Shown here one piece after another: positions 25,281 to 33,909 of a stretch of DNA of 64,000 nt. This stretch comes from Eubacterium plexicaudatum ASF492 (GTDB taxonomy: Bacteria; Bacillota; Clostridia; Lachnospirales; Lachnospiraceae). The notes beneath the pieces were generated by a model. That model searched no databases and was not told the DNA's origin. It saw nothing but the letters and a program-made list of their open reading frames with translations. The stretch is taken from assembly GCF_000364225.2 (NCBI RefSeq), contig NZ_AQFT02000001.1, forward strand, positions 868,001 through 932,000, in the 5' to 3' direction. The translations under genes and the position numbers were made by a program. Position 1 is the stretch's first letter. The number at the start of each line of letters is the position of its first letter.

Positions 25281-26576
25281 TTACCTACTCTTTTCCACAG
25301 AGTAGAGTTTGCCATTGGCCAGCAGTCCAAAAAGCATACGTATCAGTTTACGGGAAGTCAACGCGAGTGCACGTTTGTGCTGATGGGTTCTCACCTCAGC
25401 AAATTTCTTGTCATAAAAGGCTTTGTACTCCGGGCAGTGCTGTATCACGCTCCCGGCAGCTTCGATCATGTAATACCGCAGGTAGCGGTTGCCGGCTTTA
25501 TTCATGGGCGTATCTTCCGCCTCGAATTCGCCGGACTGGTTCTCTTTCCAGACAATGCCACAGTATTTGGCAAGGGCATCGTTGCTCTTAAAGCACTTGA
25601 TGGTGCCAAGCTCAGCAAGTATGCCGCTGGCGTAGACCGGGCCGATGCCAGGGACGGAGGTCAGTATCTGGTACTCCGTGGGGTTAAGGCCCTTTACGGC
25701 TCTCTGGATTGCGGCGTTTATGGCCTTAAGTTCTTTTTCGAAAGCGCTGATGCAGTTGAAGGAACAGCCAATCGAAACGGTCAGTGGCTCGTAAAGGCAC
25801 TGGTCCAGCCGGTAGGAGTCCTGTGCGGCCTTCTGGAGCAGATAAGTGGTCTGTTCCGGGTCGGCGATCCGCCCACGGCTTTTGGAGCTGATAAAAGCAA
25901 CCAGCTCATCTACGGATGCGTCCACAATGTCTTCTGTGGAAAGGTAGTCCGTCAGGACTGCTTCGGCCGTGGCGCCATACTTGTCAGAGAAAGGATGCTC
26001 GTCTTTCTTGAGCATGGCAAATTCGCTGAACTTAAGGAAAATGTTGTTCAGCATGTAGGTCTTCTCCCTGGCGATGCATTCCGTGATATGGAGCCTGTGC
26101 CTGGTAAGCCGCTGGAGGGCAAGGTACTGTGCGCCTCTCCAGGGTTCGGTATGGATGCGCCCTACCCTTGCAAAATCAGCGATGACAAAGGAATCAATGC
26201 CGTCATTCTTGTCAAGGGAGTTGAAAGACTTCTTGTACTGCTTTACCTCATTGGGGTTGAGGCAGTAGACCTTTGTAGAAAAAGGTGCCAGCTTTTCGGA
26301 GGTGGACAGGTAGTTGGCGATATGTACGCCGTAAAAACCAGTGGATTCCAGGCCAATGATGACAGCCTTGAATTCATGGTGCTGTGAGAGCACCTGGGCA
26401 ACCATCTCCTCCATCTGCTCCGCGCCGCCCTGGGCATTGGCCACGGGTACCATCCTGATCAGGAAGTCCTGGTCGAAGTTTAGGGCAGAGATGACATTGG
26501 TGCGGGAACCGATGTCGATTCCCACAAAAAGCGTTGACAGGTAATCAATTTTATCTTCTTCATGTGTAATCACCAC
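25281..26576 (-). CDS. IS110-family transposase (DEDD recombinase)
   Basis: 431 aa on the minus strand. N-terminal DEDD (RuvC-like) domain: FVGIDIGSRTNVISAL (Asp), AVIIGLESTGFYGVHI (Glu), KNDGIDSFVIADFAR (Asp pair). C-terminal Tnp domain: LTSVPGIGPVYASGILAELG and GNRYLRYYMIEAAGSV with the proposed catalytic Ser. IS110 enzymes work with a bridge RNA from the element's own non-coding end. The element separates prgI from the virB4 part of the transfer operon and may reduce its transcription. Confidence 0.9.
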   Translation of the reverse strand: MVITHEEDKIDYLSTLFVGIDIGSRTNVISALNFDQDFLIRMVPVANAQGGAEQMEEMVAQVLSQHHEFKAVIIGLESTGFYGVHIANYLSTSEKLAPFSTKVYCLNPNEVKQYKKSFNSLDKNDGIDSFVIADFARVGRIHTEPWRGAQYLALQRLTRHRLHITECIAREKTYMLNNIFLKFSEFAMLKKDEHPFSDKYGATAEAVLTDYLSTEDIVDASVDELVAFISSKSRGRIADPEQTTYLLQKAAQDSYRLDQCLYEPLTVSIGCSFNCISAFEKELKAINAAIQRAVKGLNPTEYQILTSVPGIGPVYASGILAELGTIKCFKSNDALAKYCGIVWKENQSGEFEAEDTPMNKAGNRYLRYYMIEAAGSVIQHCPEYKAFYDKKFAEVRTHQHKRALALTSRKLIRMLFGLLANGKLYSVEKSR

Positions 26577-26870
26577 CTTTCCGATAAGGATGGGGAACAG
26601 GGGCCAAAGCTTATCCCGGCCCGGGGTACCGGCTGCAACCTCGCGTTATCAGCACTGGTCCAGGAGAAATACCCTGCTGGAGGCTAGACCTGGCGGTGCA
26701 GCATTTGTGTAAGCAGTCAAGGTACGGCGGTGCGGGCTGCATGCTTTCTGAGCAATAGCGGATGCTTTGCAGGAGGAACGAAGCAGTACCTTAGCCCAGG
26801 TTCCACTGGGAACCATTATAGCACCGGGAGGCTCTGGTAAAAAGTAGTAAACAACAAAAACATTAGATGG
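26577..26870 (-). ncRNA. Putative IS110 bridge RNA region
   Basis: About 290 nt upstream (5' side) of the transposase, without ORFs and rich in complementary stretches, for example CCCGGCCCGGGGTACCGG and CCAGGTTCCACTGGGAACC. In the IS110 group the long 5' non-coding end encodes the bridge RNA that pairs with target and donor DNA. Boundaries and loops cannot be fixed by eye. Nothing else was seen in 26870-27039. Confidence 0.5.
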
Positions 26871-27039
26871 ACAGGATGAACCAGCATTATGGGAGAAAGG
26901 GAGAACCCCTCCAGACCTCCATCAGAATATCCTCACATCTATGTAGAAAGAACTGAGACTGGTAACTATTAACTGTATAGATGGGAAAGGATGGAGAGGG
27001 AGCCCTTTTAGAAATCATCCTGCATCTATATCAAAAAAG

Positions 27040-27079
27040 AATAAGTCTATAGCCTGTTCTGACTGGCTATAAACTTATT
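27040..27079 (+). terminator. Long stem-loop downstream of the IS110 region
   Basis: AATAAGTCTATAGCC (27040-27054) pairs with GGCTATAAACTTATT (27065-27079), a 15-bp stem with one mismatch and a 10-nt loop. No long T tract follows on the plus strand. It could be a terminator, an attenuator or an insertion-site structure. Confidence 0.45.
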
Positions 27080-27099
27080 ATACGAGGCAGGAAATGAGA

Positions 27100-27201
27100 A
27101 TGAAAAAGAAAACAGTGAAAGCAGTGAAAGCAGTAGCAGGGATCGTTGCAGTTGTAGTGACAGCCATTATCGGCACAGCCATTTACAGGGCAAGGCATTA
27201 A
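27100..27201 (+). CDS. Small membrane peptide 1 (33 aa)
   Basis: MKKKTVKAVKAVAGIVAVVV then TAIIGTAIYRARH; basic start and one hydrophobic helix. An upstream in-frame ATG at 27094 is possible. Followed by a similar peptide at 27233. Both lie directly before virB4; possibly small VirB-like components. Function unknown. Confidence 0.45.
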   Translation: MKKKTVKAVKAVAGIVAVVVTAIIGTAIYRARH

Positions 27202-27232
27202 GGAACGCATAAAAAGGAAAGGAGGCAGGCGC

Positions 27233-27352
27233 ATGAAAAAGAGGACATGGAAGAAAGGCATTCCAGGGAAAGTCGCTGCTGTTGTTGCAGTCATTGCAGC
27301 CGCAGTCGGCGTGATTGTGTACAGGATCAGACATCAGGAGGAAATCCATTGA
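27233..27352 (+). CDS. Small membrane peptide 2 (39 aa)
   Basis: ATG after AAAGGAGGCAGGCGC. MKKRTWKKGIPGKVAAVVAV followed by IAAAVGVIVYRIRHQ. Same layout (basic start, single helix, YRxRH end) as peptide 1, so probably a tandem duplicate. Unknown function. Confidence 0.5.
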   Translation: MKKRTWKKGIPGKVAAVVAVIAAAVGVIVYRIRHQEEIH

Positions 27353-27432
27353 TTCAGGGTATGGGGAACAGCGCCGTACAGAAACCGATAAAAAGAAGCA
27401 ACTATAAATGGAATGACTGACCTTTACTGGTC

Positions 27433-27466
27433 GGAAAGTTCCGGTATCATGCAGCCGGGACTTTCC
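27433..27466. promoter_or_regulatory. Stem-loop in the virB4 leader
   Basis: GGAAAGTTCCGG (27433-27444) and CCGGGACTTTCC (27455-27466) form a stem with one mismatch and a 10-nt loop, about 50 nt upstream of the probable virB4 start. No T run, so a leader structure rather than a terminator. Confidence 0.4.
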
Positions 27467-27519
27467 GGCTGCAATACCTTATGGCAATGCTGAAAACAGC
27501 ATGGAAAAGGAGGTCAGAT

Positions 27520-29898
27520 TTGGGCATATTTGCAGACGGATTTAAGGAGCTGAAAAAAGCAAGTGAACCGCTTTATAAAACTCCGAAATCCATACAACAG
27601 ACGATTGAGATCATGAAGGTGGCGGAGAACGGCATTTTTGAGGTGGCAAGGAACCGCTTCTCAAAGTGTTACCGTTTTCAGGACATCAATTACACCACTA
27701 CCAACGAAACGGAACAGATTGACATCTTTGAGCGTTACTGCAGGTTTTTAAATTCGCTGGACGTGAATTTCAAGATCACAATCAACAATAAAAACAAGGA
27801 CATGGAGCAGGTCAGGGACTATGTGTTCTTACAGAAGAAGAATGACGGCTATAATGGGTTCCGAAAGATCTACAACGACATCATGGAGCAGAAGATACAT
27901 GAAGGCAGGCAGGGAATCGATCAGGAGCGTTACCTTACCATTACCATTGAGCGCAAGAATTTTGAGGAGGCAAAGGCGCAGTTTGCAACCATTGAGGCGT
28001 CGGTGCATAAGGCGTTCGGGGAGCTTGGCGCAGAGATTGTCCCGCTTTCCGGCAATGAGCGCATCAAGGTGCTGTATGACTACTACCATCTTGGGGATGA
28101 GGGCAGCTTTGACTTTGACATCAGGGAGGCAAGGAAGGTCGGTGCGGACTTCCGCAATGACCTGTGCAACGGCATGATACAGTTTTACCCGGACTATTTC
28201 AAGGACGAAAAGAAATTCTGCCGGGCGCTGTTCATCAAGAAATACCCGTCCAGCCTTTCAGACCGTTTCCTGAATGAGATCACAAGCCTTCCGGTACATT
28301 CCATTACAAGCATTGATGTTGTCCCTATCCCAAAGGACATGACAACAAAGATTTTGCAGAAGAAGTACCTCGGCATTGAGTCGGACATCATCAGGCAGCA
28401 GCGTGTGAGGAACAAAAACAACGATTTTTCATCGGAAATCTCGTATAACAAGAGGATTGAGAAGAAAGAGATTGAGGAAATCATGGACGACGTAAGGGAA
28501 AATGACCAGTGCCTTTATTATGTGTCCGTGACGGTTATCCTTATGGCGGACACGAAAGAGGAGCTTGACAGCATGACGGAAACGGTGGAAACCATAGGCA
28601 AGCGCAACTCCGTCACGATAGAGGAACACTATCTGAAGCAGAGGGAATCCTTAAATACTGCGCTGCCGATTGGGGTCAGGCAGGTGGAAACCATGCGCAC
28701 CATGCTGACACAGAGCCTTGCGGTGCTGATGCCTTTCAACGTGCAGGAACTGAACGACAAACAGGGCTGTTATTACGGTATCAATCAGGTATCGAAAAAC
28801 ATCAATATCGGGAACCGCAAAAAGCTGATTAACGGCAACGGCTTTGTGTTCGGCGTTCCCGGTTCGGGCAAGTCGTTTTTCTGTAAAATGGAAATGGGCA
28901 ACGTGTTCCTCTCCGGCAATGATGAGATTATCGTCATTGACCCGATGAATGAATACTTTGACATTGCCCAGACTTACGGCGGGACAGTGGTAAATATGTC
29001 AACCTACACGGATAACTATGTCAATCCGCTTGACATGGACGTATGGAGTCTTGACTTGAACGACAGCAAGGGCATGATAAGGGAAAAAGGCGAATTTATG
29101 CTCGGACTGTGTGAACAGTGCATGGGGGAAAGCCTTAATTCAAGGCAGAAGTCCATCATTGACCGCTGTGTGCGCAAGCTCTACATTGAGATTGCAAGGA
29201 ACAGGGAGAAATATGTGCCGATCATGTCCGATTTTTATGAGATACTGATGAACCAGCCGGAGGACGAGGCAAGGGATATAGCGCTGTCACTGGAACTGTT
29301 TGTCAACGGTTCGCTGAATATATTCAACCACCAGACAAATGTTGATGTGGATAACCGCTTTACGGTGTACGGAATCCGTGATTTGGGTACGGAACTTTCG
29401 CCTATCACCATGCTTGTAATGATGGAAAGCATACAGAACCGCATCATTGCAAACGGCAAGAGGGGCATTGCGACATGGCTCTATATTGACGAGTTCCACG
29501 TACTGTTAAATTCGGAGTATTCCGCAAAGTATTTACAGCAGCTTTGGAAGAAAGTGCGGAAACAGGGCGGCTTGTGTACCGGGATCACGCAGAATATCGT
29601 TGACCTGCTGCAAAATTATACGGCTACTACCATGCTTGCCAACTCGGAGTTTGTTGCACTCTTGAAGCAGGCGAACACGGACAGTTCACGCATGGCAGAG
29701 GTTATCGGCGTGTCGGAGGCGCAGTTGCGCTTTGTAACCAACACGTCAAGCGGCATGGGGCTTATGAAGTGCGGAAACGTGGTAATCCCTTTTGACAATA
29801 CCATTGAGAAAGGGACGGACCTCTATAATTTATACAACACAAATATCCATGAGAAAATCGCAATGGAGAAGAAAAAAGAGTGTGCAGGACAGAAATAA
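27520..29898 (+). CDS. VirB4/TraE-type conjugation ATPase
   Basis: 792 aa from the TTG at 27520, chosen because AAAAGGAGGTCAGAT precedes it. The in-frame ATG 27481 lacks such a site. Walker A is VFGVPGSGKSFFCKMEMG, a nearby DPMNEYFDIAQTYGG follows, and Walker B is ATWLYIDEFHVLLNSEYSAK. RKQGGLCTGITQNIVDLLQN is a VirB4 motif. Powers assembly and substrate transfer of the mating channel. Confidence 0.92.
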   Translation: MGIFADGFKELKKASEPLYKTPKSIQQTIEIMKVAENGIFEVARNRFSKCYRFQDINYTTTNETEQIDIFERYCRFLNSLDVNFKITINNKNKDMEQVRDYVFLQKKNDGYNGFRKIYNDIMEQKIHEGRQGIDQERYLTITIERKNFEEAKAQFATIEASVHKAFGELGAEIVPLSGNERIKVLYDYYHLGDEGSFDFDIREARKVGADFRNDLCNGMIQFYPDYFKDEKKFCRALFIKKYPSSLSDRFLNEITSLPVHSITSIDVVPIPKDMTTKILQKKYLGIESDIIRQQRVRNKNNDFSSEISYNKRIEKKEIEEIMDDVRENDQCLYYVSVTVILMADTKEELDSMTETVETIGKRNSVTIEEHYLKQRESLNTALPIGVRQVETMRTMLTQSLAVLMPFNVQELNDKQGCYYGINQVSKNINIGNRKKLINGNGFVFGVPGSGKSFFCKMEMGNVFLSGNDEIIVIDPMNEYFDIAQTYGGTVVNMSTYTDNYVNPLDMDVWSLDLNDSKGMIREKGEFMLGLCEQCMGESLNSRQKSIIDRCVRKLYIEIARNREKYVPIMSDFYEILMNQPEDEARDIALSLELFVNGSLNIFNHQTNVDVDNRFTVYGIRDLGTELSPITMLVMMESIQNRIIANGKRGIATWLYIDEFHVLLNSEYSAKYLQQLWKKVRKQGGLCTGITQNIVDLLQNYTATTMLANSEFVALLKQANTDSSRMAEVIGVSEAQLRFVTNTSSGMGLMKCGNVVIPFDNTIEKGTDLYNLYNTNIHEKIAMEKKKECAGQK

Positions 29899-29912
29899 AG
29901 AAAGAAGCAGAC

Positions 29913-29954
29913 AGGACACCCAAGCCGGAAAGGTTCGGGTGTCCTGTGCTTTTT
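29913..29954 (+). terminator. Rho-independent terminator after virB4
   Basis: AGGACACCC (29913-29921) and GGGTGTCCT (29937-29945) stem, loop AAGCCGGAAAGGTTC, followed by GTGCTTTTT. Confidence 0.85.
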
Positions 29955-29973
29955 AAGAGGGAAGGTGATAAAT

Positions 29974-30999
29974 ATGGACATTGGTGTGTCTGGAAACGGT
30001 CAGATACAGGGTGTGGCGGCAGAGGATATTGTGGCTGTGAGGAGTAATGTCATTATCAATAAGGACTGCCTTGCAGCATTAAAAGAAATGCCGGATAAAA
30101 GCGTTGACTGCTGTATCACATCGCCGCCCTATTACGGACTTCGTGATTACGGGGTGGAAGGGCAGATTGGCAGGGAGGCAACACCGGAACAGTATGTGGA
30201 AAGGCTGGCAGAGGTTTTTGCGCAGCTTTACAGGGTACTTTCAGACAGTGGAACTTTCTGGCTGAATATTTCAGACTCGTACTTTGGCACAGGGAGCAAG
30301 GGGGCATGTCTTGATCCGAAAAACCCCAAAGGGAGGAACGGACAGAAAGTTTCCCTTACACAGAATGTCAGGGGGTGCAAGAACAAGGACATGATAGGCA
30401 TTCCGTGGATGGTGGCATTTGCTTTGAGGGATTCGGGGTGGTATCTGCGCAGTGACATTATCTGGCAGAAGGGAAATGCAATGCCGGAAAATGTAAAGGA
30501 CAGACCTACAAGGAGCTATGAACATGTCTTTCTGTTTTCAAAATCCAGCAGGTATTACTATGATGCTTCTGCGATTGCAGAGCCGATTGCATCTGGAACG
30601 GCAGCAAGATATATGAGGGGGCGCAGTGACAGCAACAAATATTCGGTTGCAGTGCCGGGACAGGGGAATGGAAAGGTGCAGGGAATCAACAGACCGAGAA
30701 AACAGGGTGAGATAAAAAAAGATGATATTTCCCAGTACAGGAACAGCAGGGATGTGTGGCTGATCAACACGGTTGCCTACAGGGGAGCGCATTTTGCCGC
30801 ATTTCCCCCGAACCTGGCATTAAAATGTATCCTTGCAGGATGCCCGGAGAATGGAATAGTGATTGATCCCTTTTTTGGCAGCGGCACGACAGGGATGGTT
30901 GCAGCAGAAAACGGACGGCGTTATATCGGTATTGAGCTGAATCCTGAATACTGCATACTTGCGGCAGAACGGATTGGGGGTGTGCAGATTGAACATTAA
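29974..30999 (+). CDS. Site-specific DNA methyltransferase (beta class, SPPY motif)
   Basis: 341 aa from ATG 29974 (GGGAAGGTGATAAAT upstream). Catalytic motif IV is CCITSPPYYGLRDY, near the N terminus. SAM-binding motif I, VIDPFFGSGTTGMVAAENGR, is near the C terminus, the circular order of beta-class enzymes. SPPY is more frequent in N4-cytosine than in N6-adenine enzymes. No restriction nuclease gene is adjacent, so it looks like a solitary enzyme that may protect the element during transfer. It overlaps the next frame by 11 nt. Confidence 0.85.
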   Translation: MDIGVSGNGQIQGVAAEDIVAVRSNVIINKDCLAALKEMPDKSVDCCITSPPYYGLRDYGVEGQIGREATPEQYVERLAEVFAQLYRVLSDSGTFWLNISDSYFGTGSKGACLDPKNPKGRNGQKVSLTQNVRGCKNKDMIGIPWMVAFALRDSGWYLRSDIIWQKGNAMPENVKDRPTRSYEHVFLFSKSSRYYYDASAIAEPIASGTAARYMRGRSDSNKYSVAVPGQGNGKVQGINRPRKQGEIKKDDISQYRNSRDVWLINTVAYRGAHFAAFPPNLALKCILAGCPENGIVIDPFFGSGTTGMVAAENGRRYIGIELNPEYCILAAERIGGVQIEH

Positions 31000-31348
31000 A
31001 AAAGTAGATGACAAGCCTATGGTGATTCACACAAAGGAAAAGCCCAAACTGAAAGTAAAGGGAGCGCCGGAAACAAAAATCAAGGGCAGGAATGTCCTTA
31101 CCGTACAGCATGGACCGAAGATTGCCGGAAGTGCGTCAGGGAAAAACGTGGCGGCAGATGGAAAGATAAAGTTAAAAAGGAGTTCCGTCCATGTTACGGA
31201 TAAGAAAAAACGGTGCAGACAAAAACGGCGGCAGACGGCATGGAATACAGGGGCAGAAATGGCGGCGGAACTGTACAGGAAAGAAAAGGAAACGGAACAA
31301 CACAAGGCAGAAGCGGCGGCGCAACCATACAGGACAGAAAGGAAATGA
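30989..31348 (+). CDS. N-terminal frame of the CD1107-type protein, or separate ORF
   Basis: TTG start at 30989 opens LNIKKVDDKPMVIHTKEKPK, which I recognise as the usual N terminus of the CD1107/CD1108-type NlpC/P60 conjugation proteins. In this window the frame stops at 31348 inside a low-complexity repeat, while the rest of the protein is in the frame starting at 31191. Either one or two frameshifts split a single gene, or the parts are now separately translated. The 31191 ATG has its own AAAAAGGAG. Confidence 0.55.
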   Translation: MNIKKVDDKPMVIHTKEKPKLKVKGAPETKIKGRNVLTVQHGPKIAGSASGKNVAADGKIKLKRSSVHVTDKKKRCRQKRRQTAWNTGAEMAAELYRKEKETEQHKAEAAAQPYRTERK

Positions 31349-33257
31349 AACCGCACAGGGCAGAAGCGGCGGCGCAACCGTACAGGGCAGATATGGCAGC
31401 GGAACAACACAAGGCAGAACCGTACAGGGCAAATATGGCGGTGGAGCAACACAAGACAGAAGCGGCGGCGCAACCGCACAGGACAGATATGCGGACAGAA
31501 ACACACATGGCAGACAGGGGAAAGAACAGGAAGTGCGGCAGTCCGTGAATAAAGAAAACCGTATGTATGCAAAGCAGACAGGGTTTGCTTCGTACCGTGT
31601 AACAAAAGCGAAAAAAGAGGCGGCAGTCAAAAAGAAGCCTTCCCTTCCTTCCGGTACTGCTTCAGTGGCGGCTAGGACTGCATTAGATGAAATGGAGGGC
31701 GGCAGTGAAATCCATGATGCGTATATGGCGGCTTACACGCTGGCGAAGCCTGCCACAAATGCCGTGGATGCAGGCAGGAACCTTTACCGTTCAAAAGCGG
31801 CAAAAGCAAAACAGGATAAACTCAGGAAAAAACAGTCCAGAAGCCGTATCAAGGAAAAGGCTGTAAAGGAAAGTGCGGTCAAGACAGCAAGGAAAACCGC
31901 ACAGACGGCGGCAAAGGAAACCGCAAAAGAAACAGGGAAGAAAGCGGCGAAAGAAACATCAAAGGCGGCGGCAAAGACGGCAGCAGCCACGGCAGGAACA
32001 GGGGCAGGCGGCGTACTTGTTGGAATTGCAGCAGGAGAAGCCGCCGGGATTGCAATGGATAAGCGTGATGTGAAAAATTCCACCAGAAACCGCATGATAA
32101 AGCTGTTTGTGGCAAAAATGCGGCAGGAAGATAATCAGGACAATATCGGTAAGGCATTAAAGGACATTGTGCTGATGCGTTTTTCCATGATGGCAAAGTA
32201 TGTCGTGAAGTATGTGGGGCTGTTTCTTCTTGCGTTGTTTGCGATAGTGGCGCTCATTGCGCTTCCAGTCATTGCTGTCATAGCGGTTATCTACAATTCG
32301 CCGTTTGCGATATTCTTCCCTTCCATATCGTCGGGGGAAACAACACAGGAAGTCTTGTCGGCATATATGTCGGAATTTAATGATGAGGTCAATGCGGAAC
32401 TGAATGACCATGCCGGATATGACACAAGCGAGAAAATCTATGTTAATTATGAAGGTTCCGGCACACCGGACAATTTCTGTGACATTCTCATGGTCTACAT
32501 GGTAAAGCACGGGGACGGCGACACGGCAACGGATATGACGGATAAGGCAAAGCAGAACCTGAAAATCATATTTGACGATATGTGCAGTTTTCGTATTACC
32601 AGCAGGACGGACACGGAAACAGACGAAGAAGGCAACACGACAACCACGACGGTTAAAGAGGTTCGTGTGGAACTGAAATCGTGTTACGACATGGTTTCCG
32701 TATACGGCTTCAATGCCGAAGAACAGGAAGTCCTTGCACAGCTTATGAACCCGGAGTACCTTGCAATGCTTGGCTATACTGGCGGCGGAGGGGGCGGCGA
32801 TCCGGGGGAAGGGATTTCGCCGGAACAGTATCAGGCAATCGTGGATGCCATTTCTGACGAAAACGGAAAGAAGGTCGTGGCGTTTGCGCTGTCAAAGGTA
32901 GGATACCCGTACAGTCAGGCATACCGTGACAGCGGGAATTATTATGACTGCAGTTCTCTTGCCTACTATGCTTGGCGCAGTGCTGGCGTAAGCATCATGT
33001 ATGAGGGTTCCAATACGGCGGCAAGTGAGGGAAAGCTCTGCTATGACAACAACCTGCTTGTGAACTATGACGAGATGCAGCCGGGGGACCTGATATTTTA
33101 CAGTTATGACAGGAACGGGCGCTTCATGAACATCACACATGTGGCAATTTATGTAGGGAACGGAAAGGTGGTGGAGGCTGCAAACACACGCCTTGGTGTT
33201 GTGTACAGACCAGTGCAGGGGCGTTCTTCCATTGTCTTTATAGGCAGACCAAGATAG
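31191..33257 (+). CDS. Membrane-anchored NlpC/P60 cell-wall hydrolase of the transfer system
   Basis: 688 aa. An Arg/Gly/Gln repeat region covers about residues 20-115. A Lys/Ala-rich region (ETAKETGKKAAKETSKAAAK) follows, then a membrane helix at about 343-372 (YVGLFLLALFAIVALIALPV). An extracytoplasmic domain is followed by a Gly linker and a C-terminal NlpC/P60 domain with catalytic Cys in NYYDCSSLAYYAW and His in ITHVAIYVGNGKVVEAANTR. It opens peptidoglycan for the mating channel. The first 100 residues may be an out-of-frame reading of the ancestral N-terminal region (see 30989). Confidence 0.8.
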   Translation: MLRIRKNGADKNGGRRHGIQGQKWRRNCTGKKRKRNNTRQKRRRNHTGQKGNETAQGRSGGATVQGRYGSGTTQGRTVQGKYGGGATQDRSGGATAQDRYADRNTHGRQGKEQEVRQSVNKENRMYAKQTGFASYRVTKAKKEAAVKKKPSLPSGTASVAARTALDEMEGGSEIHDAYMAAYTLAKPATNAVDAGRNLYRSKAAKAKQDKLRKKQSRSRIKEKAVKESAVKTARKTAQTAAKETAKETGKKAAKETSKAAAKTAAATAGTGAGGVLVGIAAGEAAGIAMDKRDVKNSTRNRMIKLFVAKMRQEDNQDNIGKALKDIVLMRFSMMAKYVVKYVGLFLLALFAIVALIALPVIAVIAVIYNSPFAIFFPSISSGETTQEVLSAYMSEFNDEVNAELNDHAGYDTSEKIYVNYEGSGTPDNFCDILMVYMVKHGDGDTATDMTDKAKQNLKIIFDDMCSFRITSRTDTETDEEGNTTTTTVKEVRVELKSCYDMVSVYGFNAEEQEVLAQLMNPEYLAMLGYTGGGGGGDPGEGISPEQYQAIVDAISDENGKKVVAFALSKVGYPYSQAYRDSGNYYDCSSLAYYAWRSAGVSIMYEGSNTAASEGKLCYDNNLLVNYDEMQPGDLIFYSYDRNGRFMNITHVAIYVGNGKVVEAANTRLGVVYRPVQGRSSIVFIGRPR
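31250..31510. repeat. In-gene tandem repeats, open in several frames
   Basis: Repeated units built on GAAGCGGCGGCGCAACCATA and CAGAACCGTACAGGGCAAAT with ACACAAGRCAGAA spacers. All three plus-strand frames stay open over most of the stretch (AEAAAQPYR, GRSGGATVQ and RQKRRRNHT readings). This makes frame slippage by recombination easy. Confidence 0.7.
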
Positions 33258-33267
33258 GCGGTGGCAT

Positions 33268-33873
33268 ATGGGAAAAAAGAAAGAAAAAGAAAATCTTGCA
33301 GAGGAGATGGCAAAGTCATTTGAGCGGTGGGAGTACCTTATGGAGCATGGCGGCAGCGATCCGTCCTATGCGGACGGCACGAACATGAACCTTGTAAGAA
33401 ACCACATCATGTATTATAAAAACAGGATGGTGGAAGAGTACGGCAGGGATTATGAAAAATACCCGGAAATTTTTTACCGGGAAGTGCCGCCGGAAGTAAA
33501 TGAGAACTATATGGCAAGGGCGGGGGAAATAAAGGACGGTGCGGCGCAGGCGCTGGAATATTATATTTCCGATCCGAACTTTTTCTATCTCCTTGCAAAC
33601 AAGGACATGCTGACAGAGAAAGAGGCAAAGCAGATATGCCTGCATAGCGTGCTTGGGTATGCGTCCGGGCTTGCAAAAGCCATAAAAAATGGGGATCTGA
33701 TTACAATGCGCCGTCATGCAGGCAGACCGGAGAGCTATCTGGAGTCCTTTGCCCGGTGTGCAACACAGATGATGAAACTGATAGACGAAAAGAAAAAAGA
33801 GCCGGAACAGGTGCAGGGGAATGGGCAGCTTTCTTTGTTCCAGTTTGGCATGGAGATGGGGCAGTGCCGATAA
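33268..33873 (+). CDS. Unknown element protein with sliding-clamp-type motif
   Basis: 201 aa, soluble, acidic, helical. No known domain. The C terminus carries GNGQLSLFQFGMEMGQ; QLSLF is an exact match to the bacterial beta-clamp binding consensus QL[SD]LF. This suggests contact with the host replication clamp, as for some plasmid and phage proteins, but that is inference from a five-residue motif. Confidence 0.6.
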   Translation: MGKKKEKENLAEEMAKSFERWEYLMEHGGSDPSYADGTNMNLVRNHIMYYKNRMVEEYGRDYEKYPEIFYREVPPEVNENYMARAGEIKDGAAQALEYYISDPNFFYLLANKDMLTEKEAKQICLHSVLGYASGLAKAIKNGDLITMRRHAGRPESYLESFARCATQMMKLIDEKKKEPEQVQGNGQLSLFQFGMEMGQCR

Positions 33874-33909
33874 ACGGACTGCCTTTTTTGTGGAGAAAAG
33901 GAGGGCGGA

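Noticed and set aside
25377..26387. Long open frame on the plus strand opposite the IS110 transposase (336 codons)
   Set aside because: Exact antisense shadow of a well-conserved transposase; no ribosome binding site or recognised domain.
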